A stretch of 64,000 nucleotides of DNA from Chitinophaga polysaccharea (GCF_902150045.1 NZ_CABFVU010000002.1:1104001-1168000); one strand, 5' to 3'. Shown: positions 15,925-24,352, counted from the stretch's first letter. Numbers and translations: made by a program. Notes: generated by a model from the sequence alone, not told the origin.

Positions 15925-16665
15925 TTATTTGAGCAATGTGATGAGCTGTATTGCATTCTGAAGCGCATAGCCGTGCCCGTCGTTGTTAAAGAATGCCCAG
16001 ACAGTATGTTTGTCCTGCTGCCATTCCCTGAACTTTCCCGCATAGGTATCCATCGTTTTTTCAGGATATAGTTTATCATACCTGCCGTCCGGCCCGTGGA
16101 AACGAACGTAAATATGCTTTGCGGTAATGGCTTCTGCAAATGGCCACCGCTGTCCCGACAGGGCAATAACCCAGGCGATCTTATACTGCTGCAGCATTGC
16201 CATGGCTTCATCGGAGAGCCAGCTTTTATGCCGTGCTTCCAGTGCGAAATGATAGCCATGATAGGTTTTTGTAAGTACCCTGAAAAAGTGGTCCACCCTT
16301 TCTGTTTCAAACGCAGCAGAAGGAGGCAACTGGATCAGCACCGGCCCCAGGTGTTTTATAAAGGGATCAAAAATGTCAAAGAATCTGGGTAACGATTCTT
16401 CGGGGTCCAGCAACCTTTTTACATGGGTGATATACCTGCTGATCTTAGGGCAGAAATAGAAACGGGCTGGTACTTTTTCTATCCATCCTTTTACAGTAGA
16501 TGGTTTGGGCAGATGATAGAAGCTGGTGTTTATTTCTGTGACCTTGAATTTTTCTGCATAAAAAGAAAGATAACCGGCAGGCTTCAGCCCGGCAGGATAA
16601 AATACTTCCCTCCAGTGTTTATAGCTCCAGCCCGATGTGCCTATATGAATGCCTGTAGTTGCCAT
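15925..16665 (-). CDS. DUF72-family protein
   Basis: A 246-residue protein of the DUF72 family (YecE-like), a TIM-barrel fold of unknown reaction. Typical parts are the opening IHIGTSGWSYKHWREVFYP, NTSFYHLPKPSTVKGW, FYFCPKISRYITH, GPVLIQLPPS and VRFHGPDGRY, ending with AFFNNDGHGYALQNA. The start is the ATG at 16665. A longer frame reaching 16746 would run through a 13-bp perfect hairpin, which is better read as the terminator of the gene behind it. It converges on the Fpg-like gene with 23 bases between stops. Members are widespread, and co-occurrence with DNA repair genes such as Fpg is suggestive only. Confidence 0.85.
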   Translation of the reverse strand: MATTGIHIGTSGWSYKHWREVFYPAGLKPAGYLSFYAEKFKVTEINTSFYHLPKPSTVKGWIEKVPARFYFCPKISRYITHVKRLLDPEESLPRFFDIFDPFIKHLGPVLIQLPPSAAFETERVDHFFRVLTKTYHGYHFALEARHKSWLSDEAMAMLQQYKIAWVIALSGQRWPFAEAITAKHIYVRFHGPDGRYDKLYPEKTMDTYAGKFREWQQDKHTVWAFFNNDGHGYALQNAIQLITLLK

Positions 16666-16711
16666 ATCTTTTTTTATAACAGCACTACAAATGTTATTCC
16701 CATAATACATA

Positions 16712-16743
16712 AGAAAGCGGCACCATTTCCGGTGCCGCTTTCT
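16712..16743 (-). terminator. Hairpin terminator after the SDR gene
   Basis: A perfect 13-bp stem (16712-16724 with 16731-16743; arm AGAAAGCGGCACC) and a 6-base loop. It stands just behind the stop of the SDR gene and ahead of the DUF72 start. The T-run on the minus strand is short (TTTCTTATG), so termination strength is uncertain. Confidence 0.65.
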
Positions 16744-16764
16744 CATTAAGCAGGGCCCTGTGTA

Positions 16765-17577
16765 TCAGGTAGTGAGTGCAATGGTGCCAGCCTCTTTTTC
16801 TTTGGGCTCATAAATGCCCGCCGCAATTTTTTCTACGAACAATTTCGGGAAGAATTTTGGTAGCCAGGCATTCAGTTTATTGGTAAAGCCAGGTACAATT
16901 TCGGCCTTGCCTTTGAAGAGCCCTTCCACAGCTATTTTTGCTACCCTTTCCGGCGTCATGTTAAAACGGTTGGCCACGTTGCGGGTATAATCGCCCATGC
17001 GCGCCCGGTTTACAAAATCGGTGTCGGTACTGCCGGGGCTCAGTGCGCTCACTGATATGGGCGAATGCCTGAGCTCATACCGGAGCCCGCGGGTAAAGGA
17101 AAGCGCAAAGGCTTTCGTAGATGCGTAGATGTTAAGATAAGGCACCGTTTGATAAGCAGTAGTACTGGCCAGATTAAGCAGGTATGCTTTTGGGAATTTC
17201 CGCAGTACCGGTATATAGGCGTACGACAAACCCACCTGTGCCTTGATATTTACATCAATGATATTGAACTGCTCCTGTAGCGTAAGCTGCTCAAAAGGCC
17301 CGTTGACGCCATAACCGGCGTTGTTCACCACCACGGAAAGCGAATCATGCCAGGTACTGCTCCAGGCAGTGACGTTTTGCAGGGCATCGGGGGCCGACAG
17401 GTCCTGGTGCAGCGTATGTACATTAACGTGATACTGCGCTGCAATTGCTTCTGCTGTGGCAGATAGGGTTTTTGCATCCATATCTACCAGCAGCAAATGA
17501 TAGTTTCTTTCCGCGAGTTGTGCAGCAATGGCTTTTCCTATTCCTTTGGCTGCGCCGGTTATTAATGCGTATGACAT
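16765..17577 (-). CDS. Short-chain dehydrogenase/reductase (SDR)
   Basis: A 270-residue classical SDR. The nucleotide-binding motif is TGAAKGIG (about 7-14), followed by the acidic residue after strand two (LLLVDMD) that hints at NAD(H) preference, the NNAGYG motif (about 85-90), the catalytic Ser in LNLASTTAY and the YxxxK motif YASTK. The C-terminal part resembles those of DltE/YqjQ-like SDRs with a helical tail. The substrate is unknown. It is the second gene of an operon: its start lies 13 bases after the stop of the phytanoyl-CoA-dioxygenase-like gene, and both should be under the operator and leader peptide at 18581-18711. A hairpin follows. Confidence 0.9.
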   Translation of the reverse strand: MSYALITGAAKGIGKAIAAQLAERNYHLLLVDMDAKTLSATAEAIAAQYHVNVHTLHQDLSAPDALQNVTAWSSTWHDSLSVVVNNAGYGVNGPFEQLTLQEQFNIIDVNIKAQVGLSYAYIPVLRKFPKAYLLNLASTTAYQTVPYLNIYASTKAFALSFTRGLRYELRHSPISVSALSPGSTDTDFVNRARMGDYTRNVANRFNMTPERVAKIAVEGLFKGKAEIVPGFTNKLNAWLPKFFPKLFVEKIAAGIYEPKEKEAGTIALTT

Positions 17578-17589
17578 CGGATTATATTT

Positions 17590-18483
17590 TTAGAGAGATG
17601 GAGTGTTTACTTCTGCAAGGCTTTCGGGCCGGGCTTTTATATTCGCCCATTGCGGCTTGCCGCCATACAGATGTTGTTTGAGATGCGCCAGTTTATGATA
17701 AAAAGGGGTAGGGCTATTCGCTGTTTTTGGTTGGTAAGCACCGGTGATAATAGGTATGTACATCACTCTTCTGCGGCTTTTTTCGCCGGTATAGGGCGAT
17801 TGCTGCACACGGTGCCAGAGGCGCCCATCGTGAACGGTAAGGTCGCCGGCCTCAATATCAAAACCTACTTCCCTCTCATCGGGATTATTATCGATGAAGT
17901 ACTTTTTCCTGAACAGGAGTTTCAGTAAGCCCTGCTCATGCGTGCCGGGTAATACTCTCAGTCCGCCGTTACCCAGCGGGCAGTTGTCAAGGTGAATACC
18001 CACGTTCAGCATGGGAAGGATACGTGAACCGAGAAACAGGTCCCGCGGGCTATCCGTATGCCATCCCAGTTGTTTGAACTGGCTCTCGGTAGTGTTTACA
18101 TAATGATTTACCACCAGGCCGTCTTTTTCGTTTTCACCTATCCTGCCGGAGTAGGGGCCCAGTAAAGTAGTGAGTGACTGAAGTCTCTGGTCTTTCAATA
18201 ATTCACGTAACACGTTGCTGTAGTGAGAGGCGAAAGCGATGCGTTGGATCAATGGGCTGCCATCCACGTCTGTACCGAATTTCAGGGGAATGCCGTTTAC
18301 TTTCTGAATATTATTCCGGATCAGTAGTTCCTGTACGCGTTGTACTTCTTCGTGTACGGCGGCGAGAGCGTTTTTGTCCAGGAAGTTTTTAAACTGTATG
18401 ATACCATAGGTACGGAACCATGCAAGATGTGCTGCAGTTACTCCCCCGGCGAGGGAGAACACGGGTTGGTTTGTCGTTTTCAT
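17590..18483 (-). CDS. Phytanoyl-CoA dioxygenase (PhyH)-family Fe(II)/2-oxoglutarate oxygenase
   Basis: A 297-residue non-haem iron oxygenase. The family's iron ligands are visible as a His-X-Asp pair in LGWHTDSPRDLFLG and a distal His in DGRLWHRVQQSPYTG; the Arg in SRRRVMYIP is the likely 2-oxoglutarate anchor. The length matches bacterial PhyH proteins, whose substrates range widely and are mostly unassigned. It is the first gene of a two-gene operon with an SDR. Upstream lie a consensus promoter (18707-18736), an overlapping palindrome and a leader peptide ending in three Cys codons, so expression may depend on sulfur or cysteine supply. That would fit an oxygenase acting on an organosulfur compound, but this is inference from context only. 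Confidence 0.85.
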   Translation of the reverse strand: MKTTNQPVFSLAGGVTAAHLAWFRTYGIIQFKNFLDKNALAAVHEEVQRVQELLIRNNIQKVNGIPLKFGTDVDGSPLIQRIAFASHYSNVLRELLKDQRLQSLTTLLGPYSGRIGENEKDGLVVNHYVNTTESQFKQLGWHTDSPRDLFLGSRILPMLNVGIHLDNCPLGNGGLRVLPGTHEQGLLKLLFRKKYFIDNNPDEREVGFDIEAGDLTVHDGRLWHRVQQSPYTGEKSRRRVMYIPIITGAYQPKTANSPTPFYHKLAHLKQHLYGGKPQWANIKARPESLAEVNTPSL

Positions 18484-18540
18484 GACGAAAATTTTTTGTG
18501 TTGACAGTGAATAAAACAGTTGTTGAAATAGTAAATGCTA

Positions 18541-18607
18541 TAGCGGCAATTGGTGGAGTGGCCGCAGGGTGGGGTGGGTGTTAACAACAACAATAAGACG
18601 CCGCTAT
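18541..18607 (-). promoter_or_regulatory. Possible attenuation stem around the Cys codons
   Basis: In the minus-strand RNA, ATAGCGGC (18607-18600) can pair with GCCGCTAT (18547-18540/18541). The 5' arm lies in leader codons shortly before the three Cys codons, and the 3' arm lies after the leader stop. A ribosome stalled at the Cys codons would cover the 5' arm, so the fold could report Cys-tRNA supply. The sequence between is very C-rich. Confidence 0.4.
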
Positions 18608-18670
18608 TATGGGGCGGTTGGTTGATGCGCTTAACAGGCGCGGATTCCGATGATTTTGATCTGTGTTCAT
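18581..18670 (-). CDS. Candidate cysteine-sensing leader peptide (29 codons, ends Y-C-C-C)
   Basis: An open frame of 29 codons starts with ATG at 18670, about 30 bases after the expected transcription start, and stops with TAA at 18583-18581. The last residues are ASYCCC, with three consecutive TGT codons directly before the stop. This is the form expected of a regulatory leader peptide that senses charged tRNA-Cys; short upstream frames ending in Cys runs are known before sulfur genes in mycobacteria. It is followed 97 bases later by the PhyH-like gene. Too short for coding statistics, so the case rests on its position, its Cys run and the pairing arms around it. Confidence 0.55.
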   Translation of the reverse strand: MNTDQNHRNPRLLSASTNRPIIAASYCCC

Positions 18671-18684
18671 GGTGAATACGATTT

Positions 18685-18711
18685 ATTAGTCTACTAATCT
18701 TGTAGACAAAT
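18685..18711. promoter_or_regulatory. Palindromic operator overlapping the promoter of the PhyH/SDR operon
   Basis: GTCTAC (18689-18694), 7 bases and GTAGAC (18702-18707) form a perfect inverted repeat; extending outward, ATTAGTCTAC and GTAGACAAAT match at 9 of 10 positions. It touches the -7 box and covers the expected start of transcription, an ideal place for a dimeric repressor. No regulator gene is adjacent. Confidence 0.6.
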
Positions 18712-18736
18712 ATAAGCATGTCATTTTATTTACCAA
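18707..18736 (-). promoter_or_regulatory. Bacteroidota promoter of the PhyH/SDR operon
   Basis: On the minus strand: TTG (18736-18734), 19 bases, TATATTTG (18714-18707). Both boxes and the spacing match the Bacteroidota consensus. The transcript would begin near 18700 and include the leader peptide. Confidence 0.65.
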
Positions 18737-18756
18737 AAAAATATTTCCAGGGTTGA

Positions 18757-19350
18757 TCATTTCCCGCTGGTGAGCAGTTGTTCATAGTCGGCGGTGGTAT
18801 CTATATCTATTGCTCCCTGCGGGAAGTGCACAGTGGCCACCTGCTCCGGGTGTTGCAGCAATATTTTTTTAGCGCCTTCCTGTCCGTTCAGCGCCAGCAG
18901 CTGTGGAAAGAATGGCTTTCCAAAGAGGGCAGGGGTACCAGTGGCGTCGCCATAGGTGCAGGCAACGATGGCTTTACCGGAGGTATTTTTCAACGTTATC
19001 ATTTCCTCCAGCAGGGAGGGGGTGATAAAGGGCTGGTCGCATAATAGCAGCAATACATTATTTACATGGGGCGCAATGCGCAGCAGGTGTTGTAAGCCCG
19101 TACGGATAGAACCGCCCATCCCGGCCGGCCAGTGGGGATTTACAATGGTGTGTACCTTTTCGGTTATCAGTTGCTCCCTGATCTGTGTGGCGAAGGCGCC
19201 AAGCACTACTACGGTGGGCATATCGCAGTGATGGGCAGTGTGCACTACATTTTGCAGCAGGCTTTTGTTCTGGTAGGGGAGTTGCTGTTTGGGAGTTCCA
19301 AGGCGTTTGGAGGCGCCTGCGGCCAGGATAATGATACCGGTTGTTTTCAT
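18757..19350 (-). CDS. MocA-like molybdenum-cofactor nucleotidyltransferase
   Basis: A 197-residue nucleotidyltransferase of the MobA/MocA group. The N-terminus shows the nucleotide-binding signature ILAAGASKRLGTPKQQLPY, and LLLLCDQPFITP carries the metal-binding Asp; NPHWPAGMGGSIRTGL and GDATGTPALFG are typical of MocA, which makes molybdopterin cytosine dinucleotide for xanthine-oxidase-family enzymes. It is the last gene of the aldehyde oxidoreductase operon and overlaps the XdhC gene by one base (TAATG). Cofactor choice (CTP or GTP) cannot be read with certainty, but the context with PaoC-like and XdhC-like genes favours cytidylyl transfer. Confidence 0.85.
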   Translation of the reverse strand: MKTTGIIILAAGASKRLGTPKQQLPYQNKSLLQNVVHTAHHCDMPTVVVLGAFATQIREQLITEKVHTIVNPHWPAGMGGSIRTGLQHLLRIAPHVNNVLLLLCDQPFITPSLLEEMITLKNTSGKAIVACTYGDATGTPALFGKPFFPQLLALNGQEGAKKILLQHPEQVATVHFPQGAIDIDTTADYEQLLTSGK

Positions 19351-20504
19351 TATAGTTGCTGTTGAAGGATGACCTGTTGTTCGCGGGAATGGATGGATGT
19401 TGTTTTTTCCCGCAATGAAGTGGCAGCGGCGGCAGACAGCACTGATTTTATTTCACTGATCACCGACAGGGCAATTTCGGCTGCGGTTTCTGCTCCAAGA
19501 TCCAGTCCTGCAGGACCGTGTATGCGTGCCCGTTGCTGCTGGGTAATAGAGATATTGTTTTCCGCCAGTTCGTCCAGCATGCGTTGCAGCTTTTTAACAG
19601 GGCCCAGTACGCCAATATACGCAAGTGGCAGCGGCAACAGTTGTGCCAGCAGGGCGAGATCATAATTATAGTTATGCGTCATCAGCAGAGCGGCAGTATA
19701 CTGGTCTGTTTGCAGCTGGGAGAGCGCCTGCGCGGGTTTGGCCATGAGTACCTGCGTGGCTTCCGGGAACCTCATGGTGGTGGCGTAACCGGGGCGGCCA
19801 TCAATAACAATGGTATGCCATCCGAGAAGGGCGGCCATTTTCACCAGCGGGATCACATCATTGCCGGCGCCGGCAACCAGGAGTTGCGGTGCTGGTGGTA
19901 TGTAGGACGTATGTGTCGTATAATCGTTACCGGTAGAGAGGTATGTTTTCGTAAAAGAGCTGCGTGACCGCAGCGCGTGATTTGCATCGGTGATGATAGC
20001 ATCCTGCAGATGCTGATCGGGTATACGTTGATGCATTTTTCCATTTGCGGTAAGCACCAGGCAGGTGCCGGGTTGTGGCCCTTTACGCCGGTGCAGTGTA
20101 AACAGGGTTACCAGTATGGCAGGCGCACGATGGGATATTACTTCCTCCAGCATGGCTACTGCGTTGAGCGGATCTTCTGCATTCACAGGCTCCAGCAATA
20201 TATGGATAATGCCGTTGCATCCAAGTCCTACGCCCAGTTTGGCATCGTCTTCATCATTGGTGTCGTAGGTTACCAGCATAGGCTGCTGTTGCATCATTAC
20301 CAGTTGTGCTTTCCGCAGGGCGTCGCCTTCCAGGCAGCCCCCGCTGATAGCGCCGGTGAGCGTACCATTTTCCGTTACCAGCATTTTTGCGCCGGGCTGG
20401 CGGTAAGCAGAGCCTTCTACATGCACTACTGTTGCCAGCGCCGTTTTTATTCCCTGGCGGCAGGCAGTGTAATATGATTTTACGATGTCTTCCAGTTCTT
20501 TCAT
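19350..20504 (-). CDS. XdhC/CoxI-family molybdenum-cofactor insertion chaperone
   Basis: A 384-residue XdhC-family protein. The N-terminal XdhC_CoxI part (about 10-85) contains ALATVVHVEGSAYRQPGAKMLV and AISGGCLEGDAL; the C-terminal Rossmann-like part (about 205-345) contains PQLLVAGAGNDVIPLVKMA and LAYIGVLGPVKK, with GLDLGAETAAEIALSV near the end, all typical. XdhC binds the molybdenum cofactor, helps its sulfuration and inserts it into xanthine-oxidase-family subunits; E. coli PaoD has the same job. It overlaps the large-subunit gene by four bases and the MocA-like gene by one, indicating tight translational coupling. Confidence 0.9.
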   Translation of the reverse strand: MKELEDIVKSYYTACRQGIKTALATVVHVEGSAYRQPGAKMLVTENGTLTGAISGGCLEGDALRKAQLVMMQQQPMLVTYDTNDEDDAKLGVGLGCNGIIHILLEPVNAEDPLNAVAMLEEVISHRAPAILVTLFTLHRRKGPQPGTCLVLTANGKMHQRIPDQHLQDAIITDANHALRSRSSFTKTYLSTGNDYTTHTSYIPPAPQLLVAGAGNDVIPLVKMAALLGWHTIVIDGRPGYATTMRFPEATQVLMAKPAQALSQLQTDQYTAALLMTHNYNYDLALLAQLLPLPLAYIGVLGPVKKLQRMLDELAENNISITQQQRARIHGPAGLDLGAETAAEIALSVISEIKSVLSAAAATSLREKTTSIHSREQQVILQQQL

Positions 20505-22738
20505 GTATTCAGTTTATTTTCCACTTTCCATTGCTGTGCAGCTTTTTCATCCAGCACCTTATCCGGGGTGATGGGGAGATCGCGCACGCGTTTGCCGGTT
20601 GCATGATACACGGCATTGGAAACCGCTGCAGCAAAGCCGATCAGCGCTATTTCCCCCATGCCTTTAGACCCCATGGGATTGATGTAAGGATCTTTCTTAT
20701 TGATGAAATACACATTGGTGGGTGGTGTATCTGCATTTACGGGAACGTGGTAATCGGCATAGTTGTTATTTACAAAACGACCGAAGCGGTGATCCAGTAT
20801 TGCTTCTTCTGTGAGGGCCATGCCAATGCCGCCTACTACGCCGCCGATCATCTGGCTGCGCGCGGTTTTAGTGTTTACAATGGTGCCTGCATCGGCCACG
20901 CTCACAATATGTTTTATACGCACCACACCGGTTTGAGGATGTACATGTACTTTGGTGAAGTGTACGGAGAAAGAGTACATGGAGTACTTTTTCCTTTCTT
21001 CCCCGCTTTGCGAGGTAGCCACTACATTTACTTCCGGTAACTGCTGTTGTTGCAGGAGGGATTCGTAGGTGATTTTTTCCTGTCCCCCGGCTTTCAGCAG
21101 TTGTCCATCTTCAAAAACAATTGTTTCCGGTGTTGCGTTTTTAAATGCTGGTACATTACTGACCGCCAGTGATGCCAGCTTTTGCTGCAATGCTTTACAG
21201 GCGTCTGTTACAGCACTTCCAAGTGTAGACACGGTTGAAGAGCCTCCCTGTTGCGGTGCAAAAGGGTAAGCAGATTCACCTAGCATGAATTGTATTTTTG
21301 AAGGAGCAATGCCGGTTACATCTGCCGCTATCTGCACCATGGCAGTAGCGGTACCCGGGCCAATATCAGCAGCGGCGCTCTGGAGGATAAGGGACCCATC
21401 GGATTTTAGTGTAGCCGATACCGTAGCCCTGCCACGGAAGGCGCCAAAAGTACCGCTGCTCATGCCATATCCTACCAGCATTCCATCTTCCTGCATACTG
21501 CGGGGAGCTGCCTTCCGGTTAGTCCACCCGATTTTTTCAGCACCTAGTTCATAGGCTTCTTTCAGATATTTACTGGAGAAAGGCAGGTCTTTTTCAGGAT
21601 CGGTATCTGCGTGGTTCAGTATCCTTAGCTGGAGCGGGTCTATATTGAGTTTGTAAGAAAGCTCATCAATGGCTGATTCCAGCGCAAATGCGCCGGTAGC
21701 TTCTCCGGGCCCACGCATCCAGACGGGCGTGCTCAGGTTGAGCGGTACCAGTTTGTAACGGGTATTTACATTGGGGCATGCATACATGAATTTACTCATG
21801 GCCACAATGCCTTCTGTAAAATCTTCATAAGGAGAGGTAACGGCTACCGCTTCATGGGTGATGCCTGTGAGCTTACCATCGGAGGTAGCGCCAAGGCTCA
21901 GCTTTTGTATGGCACTGGGGCGGTAACCTACCAGTGTGAACATCTGATCGCGTGTGATGACGAGCTTCACCGGTTTGCGTATTTTCTTAGCGGCCAGTAT
22001 GGTGGCTACTTCCATGGGCCATACGCGCAACGCCATACCGAATCCTCCGCCCACAAACCGGGAGTGAACGGTGATATTCTGTTCCGGTAACTGGAATAAT
22101 CTTTTCACGGTGTCCTGCACATTTTTTACGCCCTGTGTTTTCGCGTAGAGCACCAGTGTATCCGGCGTATCCCAGTGGGCAATGATACCGGCCAGTTCCA
22201 TAGGGTTATGTACTTCCAATGGAATGGTGTAAGTGGCATCCACGGTAACAGCTGCTTTTTTCCAGGCATCTGCGTCGCCGCGCACATAGTCTTTCATCCG
22301 GTTATTCCGGAATGCTTTGTCCATGCTGGCATTCATATCGGTATAATGCGTTTCCTGGTTGTATTGTACTTCCACCAGGGAAGCAGCATGCACAGCGCGT
22401 TCCAGCGTGTTGGCCAGTACTACGGCTACGGGTTGCCCGTTGGAATAGATGCGGTTGTCTTTAAATATTTTAAGACCATCTTTTGCGCCGGGATCGGCAT
22501 TTTTATACCCCGGCACAGGTGGTGCATTCAGGTGGGATACTACATCTGCCACACCGGGGGCCTTTAATGCTTTAGTGGTGTTAATGCTTTTAATGGTGCC
22601 ACTGCTGATAGGGCTGCATACCAGTGCGGCATATAAGAGATCCGGCAGGTGATGGTCTGCGAAATACCTGGCTCCTCCGGTTACTTTCAGGCGGCCATCT
22701 ACACGGTCCATCGACTGTCCTGTTTGTTGCTTTTTCAT
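20501..22738 (-). CDS. Molybdopterin-binding large subunit of a PaoC-type aldehyde oxidoreductase
   Basis: A 745-residue xanthine-oxidase-family large subunit, close in length and layout to E. coli PaoC. The N-terminal domain (about 10-120) starts DRVDGRLKVTGGARYFADHH; molybdenum-cofactor contacts appear in RFVGGGFGMALRVWP, WMRGPGEATGAFALESA and QQGGSSTVSTLGSA. The catalytic Glu of the family is at about residue 696 in GSKGMGEIALIGFAAAV. Such enzymes hydroxylate aldehydes to acids with water as oxygen source. It lacks its own signal and would be carried across the membrane with the Tat-bearing small subunit. Four-base overlaps with the genes on both sides. Confidence 0.92.
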   Translation of the reverse strand: MKKQQTGQSMDRVDGRLKVTGGARYFADHHLPDLLYAALVCSPISSGTIKSINTTKALKAPGVADVVSHLNAPPVPGYKNADPGAKDGLKIFKDNRIYSNGQPVAVVLANTLERAVHAASLVEVQYNQETHYTDMNASMDKAFRNNRMKDYVRGDADAWKKAAVTVDATYTIPLEVHNPMELAGIIAHWDTPDTLVLYAKTQGVKNVQDTVKRLFQLPEQNITVHSRFVGGGFGMALRVWPMEVATILAAKKIRKPVKLVITRDQMFTLVGYRPSAIQKLSLGATSDGKLTGITHEAVAVTSPYEDFTEGIVAMSKFMYACPNVNTRYKLVPLNLSTPVWMRGPGEATGAFALESAIDELSYKLNIDPLQLRILNHADTDPEKDLPFSSKYLKEAYELGAEKIGWTNRKAAPRSMQEDGMLVGYGMSSGTFGAFRGRATVSATLKSDGSLILQSAAADIGPGTATAMVQIAADVTGIAPSKIQFMLGESAYPFAPQQGGSSTVSTLGSAVTDACKALQQKLASLAVSNVPAFKNATPETIVFEDGQLLKAGGQEKITYESLLQQQQLPEVNVVATSQSGEERKKYSMYSFSVHFTKVHVHPQTGVVRIKHIVSVADAGTIVNTKTARSQMIGGVVGGIGMALTEEAILDHRFGRFVNNNYADYHVPVNADTPPTNVYFINKKDPYINPMGSKGMGEIALIGFAAAVSNAVYHATGKRVRDLPITPDKVLDEKAAQQWKVENKLNT

Positions 22739-23715
22739 ACGCTGGCGGCTTTTAGTAAAGCGGTTTGAATACTGTTTACGGATAAACCTGTTTTAAACTG
22801 GTTGTGCTGGTATGTTTTGGCGGATTGCAATGCGATAGCTGCAGCCTGGCGGAAATTTTCTTCCGTGGGGGCTTTGCCCGCCAGTGCTTTCTCTGCTTCA
22901 TACAGTCGCCATGGTTTATGCGCTACCCCACCCATGGCCAGGCGGGCGCTCCGGATCATGTTATTGCTGATGTCCAGTGCTGCTGCCACTGATACCAGAG
23001 CAAAGGCATAAGAGGCGCGGTCGCGTACTTTCAGATAATATACATTTTTCGTGTAGGCGTTAGCGGGGATTTCCACGGCGGTGATCAGTTCTCCTTTTGC
23101 CAGGTTGTTATCCAGCTGCGGGGTGTTGTCCGGCAGGCGGTGGAAATCCGTAAAAGGGATGCGGCGGTTACCCTTAGGGCCGGTTACCAGTACGGTGGCA
23201 TCCAGCGCAGCCAGCGCCACGCACATGTCGCTGGGATGTACCGCGATACAGCTATCGCTGGCCCCGAAGATGGCGTGCATACGGTTAATGCCGCCAATAG
23301 CGCCGCAGCCGCTATTGGGGCTGCGCTTATTGCAGGGCATGGTAGTATCGTAAAAATAGGTGCAGCGGGTGCGTTGCATCATATTGCCGCCTACAGTAGC
23401 CATATTGCGGAGTTGCTGCGAGGCGCCTGCCAGCAGGGCCTGGGCCAGTAACGGGTGATGTGTGGTTACCAGTTCATGTGCAGCCAGTTCACTGTTGAGC
23501 GCCAGGGCGCCTATATGAAGTGTGTTGCCATTCAGCTGTATATCTTTCAATGGTAAACGGTTAATGTCTACCAGTTTTTCCGGTATTACCACGCCACTTT
23601 TCATCAGGTCCAGCAGGTTGGTACCGCCGGCAATAAAGCGGGCGGAGTTGTCTTTCGCCACGGCATCTACAGCGGCTTTCAGGCTGGAAGGCCGTACATA
23701 GGAGAATTGATTCAT
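22735..23715 (-). CDS. FAD-binding subunit with extra 4Fe-4S motif (PaoB type)
   Basis: A 326-residue FAD-binding subunit of a molybdenum hydroxylase. The FAD-binding loop is ARFIAGGTNLLDLMKSGV (about 26-43) and the second motif is NMATVGGNMMQRTRC. Between about 116 and 140 are cysteines in RTRCTYFYDTTMPCNK and NSGCGAIGG, the arrangement that binds the additional 4Fe-4S cluster in E. coli PaoB and in 4-hydroxybenzoyl-CoA reductase; ordinary xanthine dehydrogenases lack it. The C-terminal part (about 225-320) is the usual CO-dehydrogenase flavoprotein C-terminal domain. Overlaps with the small and large subunit genes are four bases each. Confidence 0.9.
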   Translation of the reverse strand: MNQFSYVRPSSLKAAVDAVAKDNSARFIAGGTNLLDLMKSGVVIPEKLVDINRLPLKDIQLNGNTLHIGALALNSELAAHELVTTHHPLLAQALLAGASQQLRNMATVGGNMMQRTRCTYFYDTTMPCNKRSPNSGCGAIGGINRMHAIFGASDSCIAVHPSDMCVALAALDATVLVTGPKGNRRIPFTDFHRLPDNTPQLDNNLAKGELITAVEIPANAYTKNVYYLKVRDRASYAFALVSVAAALDISNNMIRSARLAMGGVAHKPWRLYEAEKALAGKAPTEENFRQAAAIALQSAKTYQHNQFKTGLSVNSIQTALLKAASV

Positions 23716-24347
23716 ACTGTTTTCCCTCCCTGTTTTACGTCCATAATGGCATGAACAATATTATCATAAGCGCCGCAGCGGCAGATATTACCGCTCATGA
23801 ACTCTCTTATTTCTTCAGGAGATCCGGCATGGCCTTCACGGATGCAGGCTACAGCCGACATGATTTGCCCCGGGGTACAATAGCCGCACTGGAAGCCATC
23901 GTGTTTAATGAACGCTTCCTGTACGGGGTGTAGCTCTTCACCGTTAGCAAGACCCTCGATGGTGGTGATCTTTTTTCCTTCCTGCATTACCGCCAGCGTC
24001 AAACAGGAGTTGATGCGGCGGCCATCTGCATGCACCGTACAAGCGCCGCACTGGCCATGATCACAACCTTTTTTTGTGCCGGTAAGCTGCAGCTGTTCTC
24101 TGAGCAGGTCCAATAATGTAACGCGTGGCTCTACGGAAACCTGTACTTTTTTTCCGTTGATCTCCATACTTACGGGCATCTTCTCAAAAATGCCGGCGAT
24201 GGCTTCATCGTGCTGAGCCGCTTTTATTACCAGCGGCGGCGTGAGCGCCAGTGCCATCACTGCGGAAGATTGTTTCAGGAAGTCGCGGCGGGCTTCATGT
24301 TTGCCCTTCCCGGGCGGATAGTGTTGTTGGTCGTTTTCCTGTGGCAT
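23712..24347 (-). CDS. 2Fe-2S small subunit with Tat signal (PaoA type)
   Basis: A 211-residue iron-sulfur subunit. The N-terminus has a twin-arginine signal, RRDFLKQSSAVMALALTP (about 20-37), so the whole heterotrimer should be periplasmic. The plant-type 2Fe-2S cluster is bound by GCDHGQCGAC and a following Cys in RINSCLTLA; the second cluster by FQCGYCTPGQ and GNICRCGAYDN. It passes electrons from the molybdenum site to the FAD subunit. It is the first gene of the five-gene operon (small, FAD, large, XdhC, MocA). An inverted repeat of 10-base arms lies directly upstream of the ATG. Confidence 0.92.
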   Translation of the reverse strand: MPQENDQQHYPPGKGKHEARRDFLKQSSAVMALALTPPLVIKAAQHDEAIAGIFEKMPVSMEINGKKVQVSVEPRVTLLDLLREQLQLTGTKKGCDHGQCGACTVHADGRRINSCLTLAVMQEGKKITTIEGLANGEELHPVQEAFIKHDGFQCGYCTPGQIMSAVACIREGHAGSPEEIREFMSGNICRCGAYDNIVHAIMDVKQGGKTV

Positions 24348-24352
24348 TTTCT

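Noticed and set aside
16666..16746. Longer N-terminus of the DUF72 protein
   Set aside because: It would translate through a perfect 13-bp hairpin that fits a terminator, and the family starts at the ATG at 16665.
18480..18719. 79-codon minus-strand frame overlapping the PhyH leader
   Set aside because: It lies in a different frame from the Cys leader, has low-complexity content and overlaps promoter, operator and leader peptide; no coding support.
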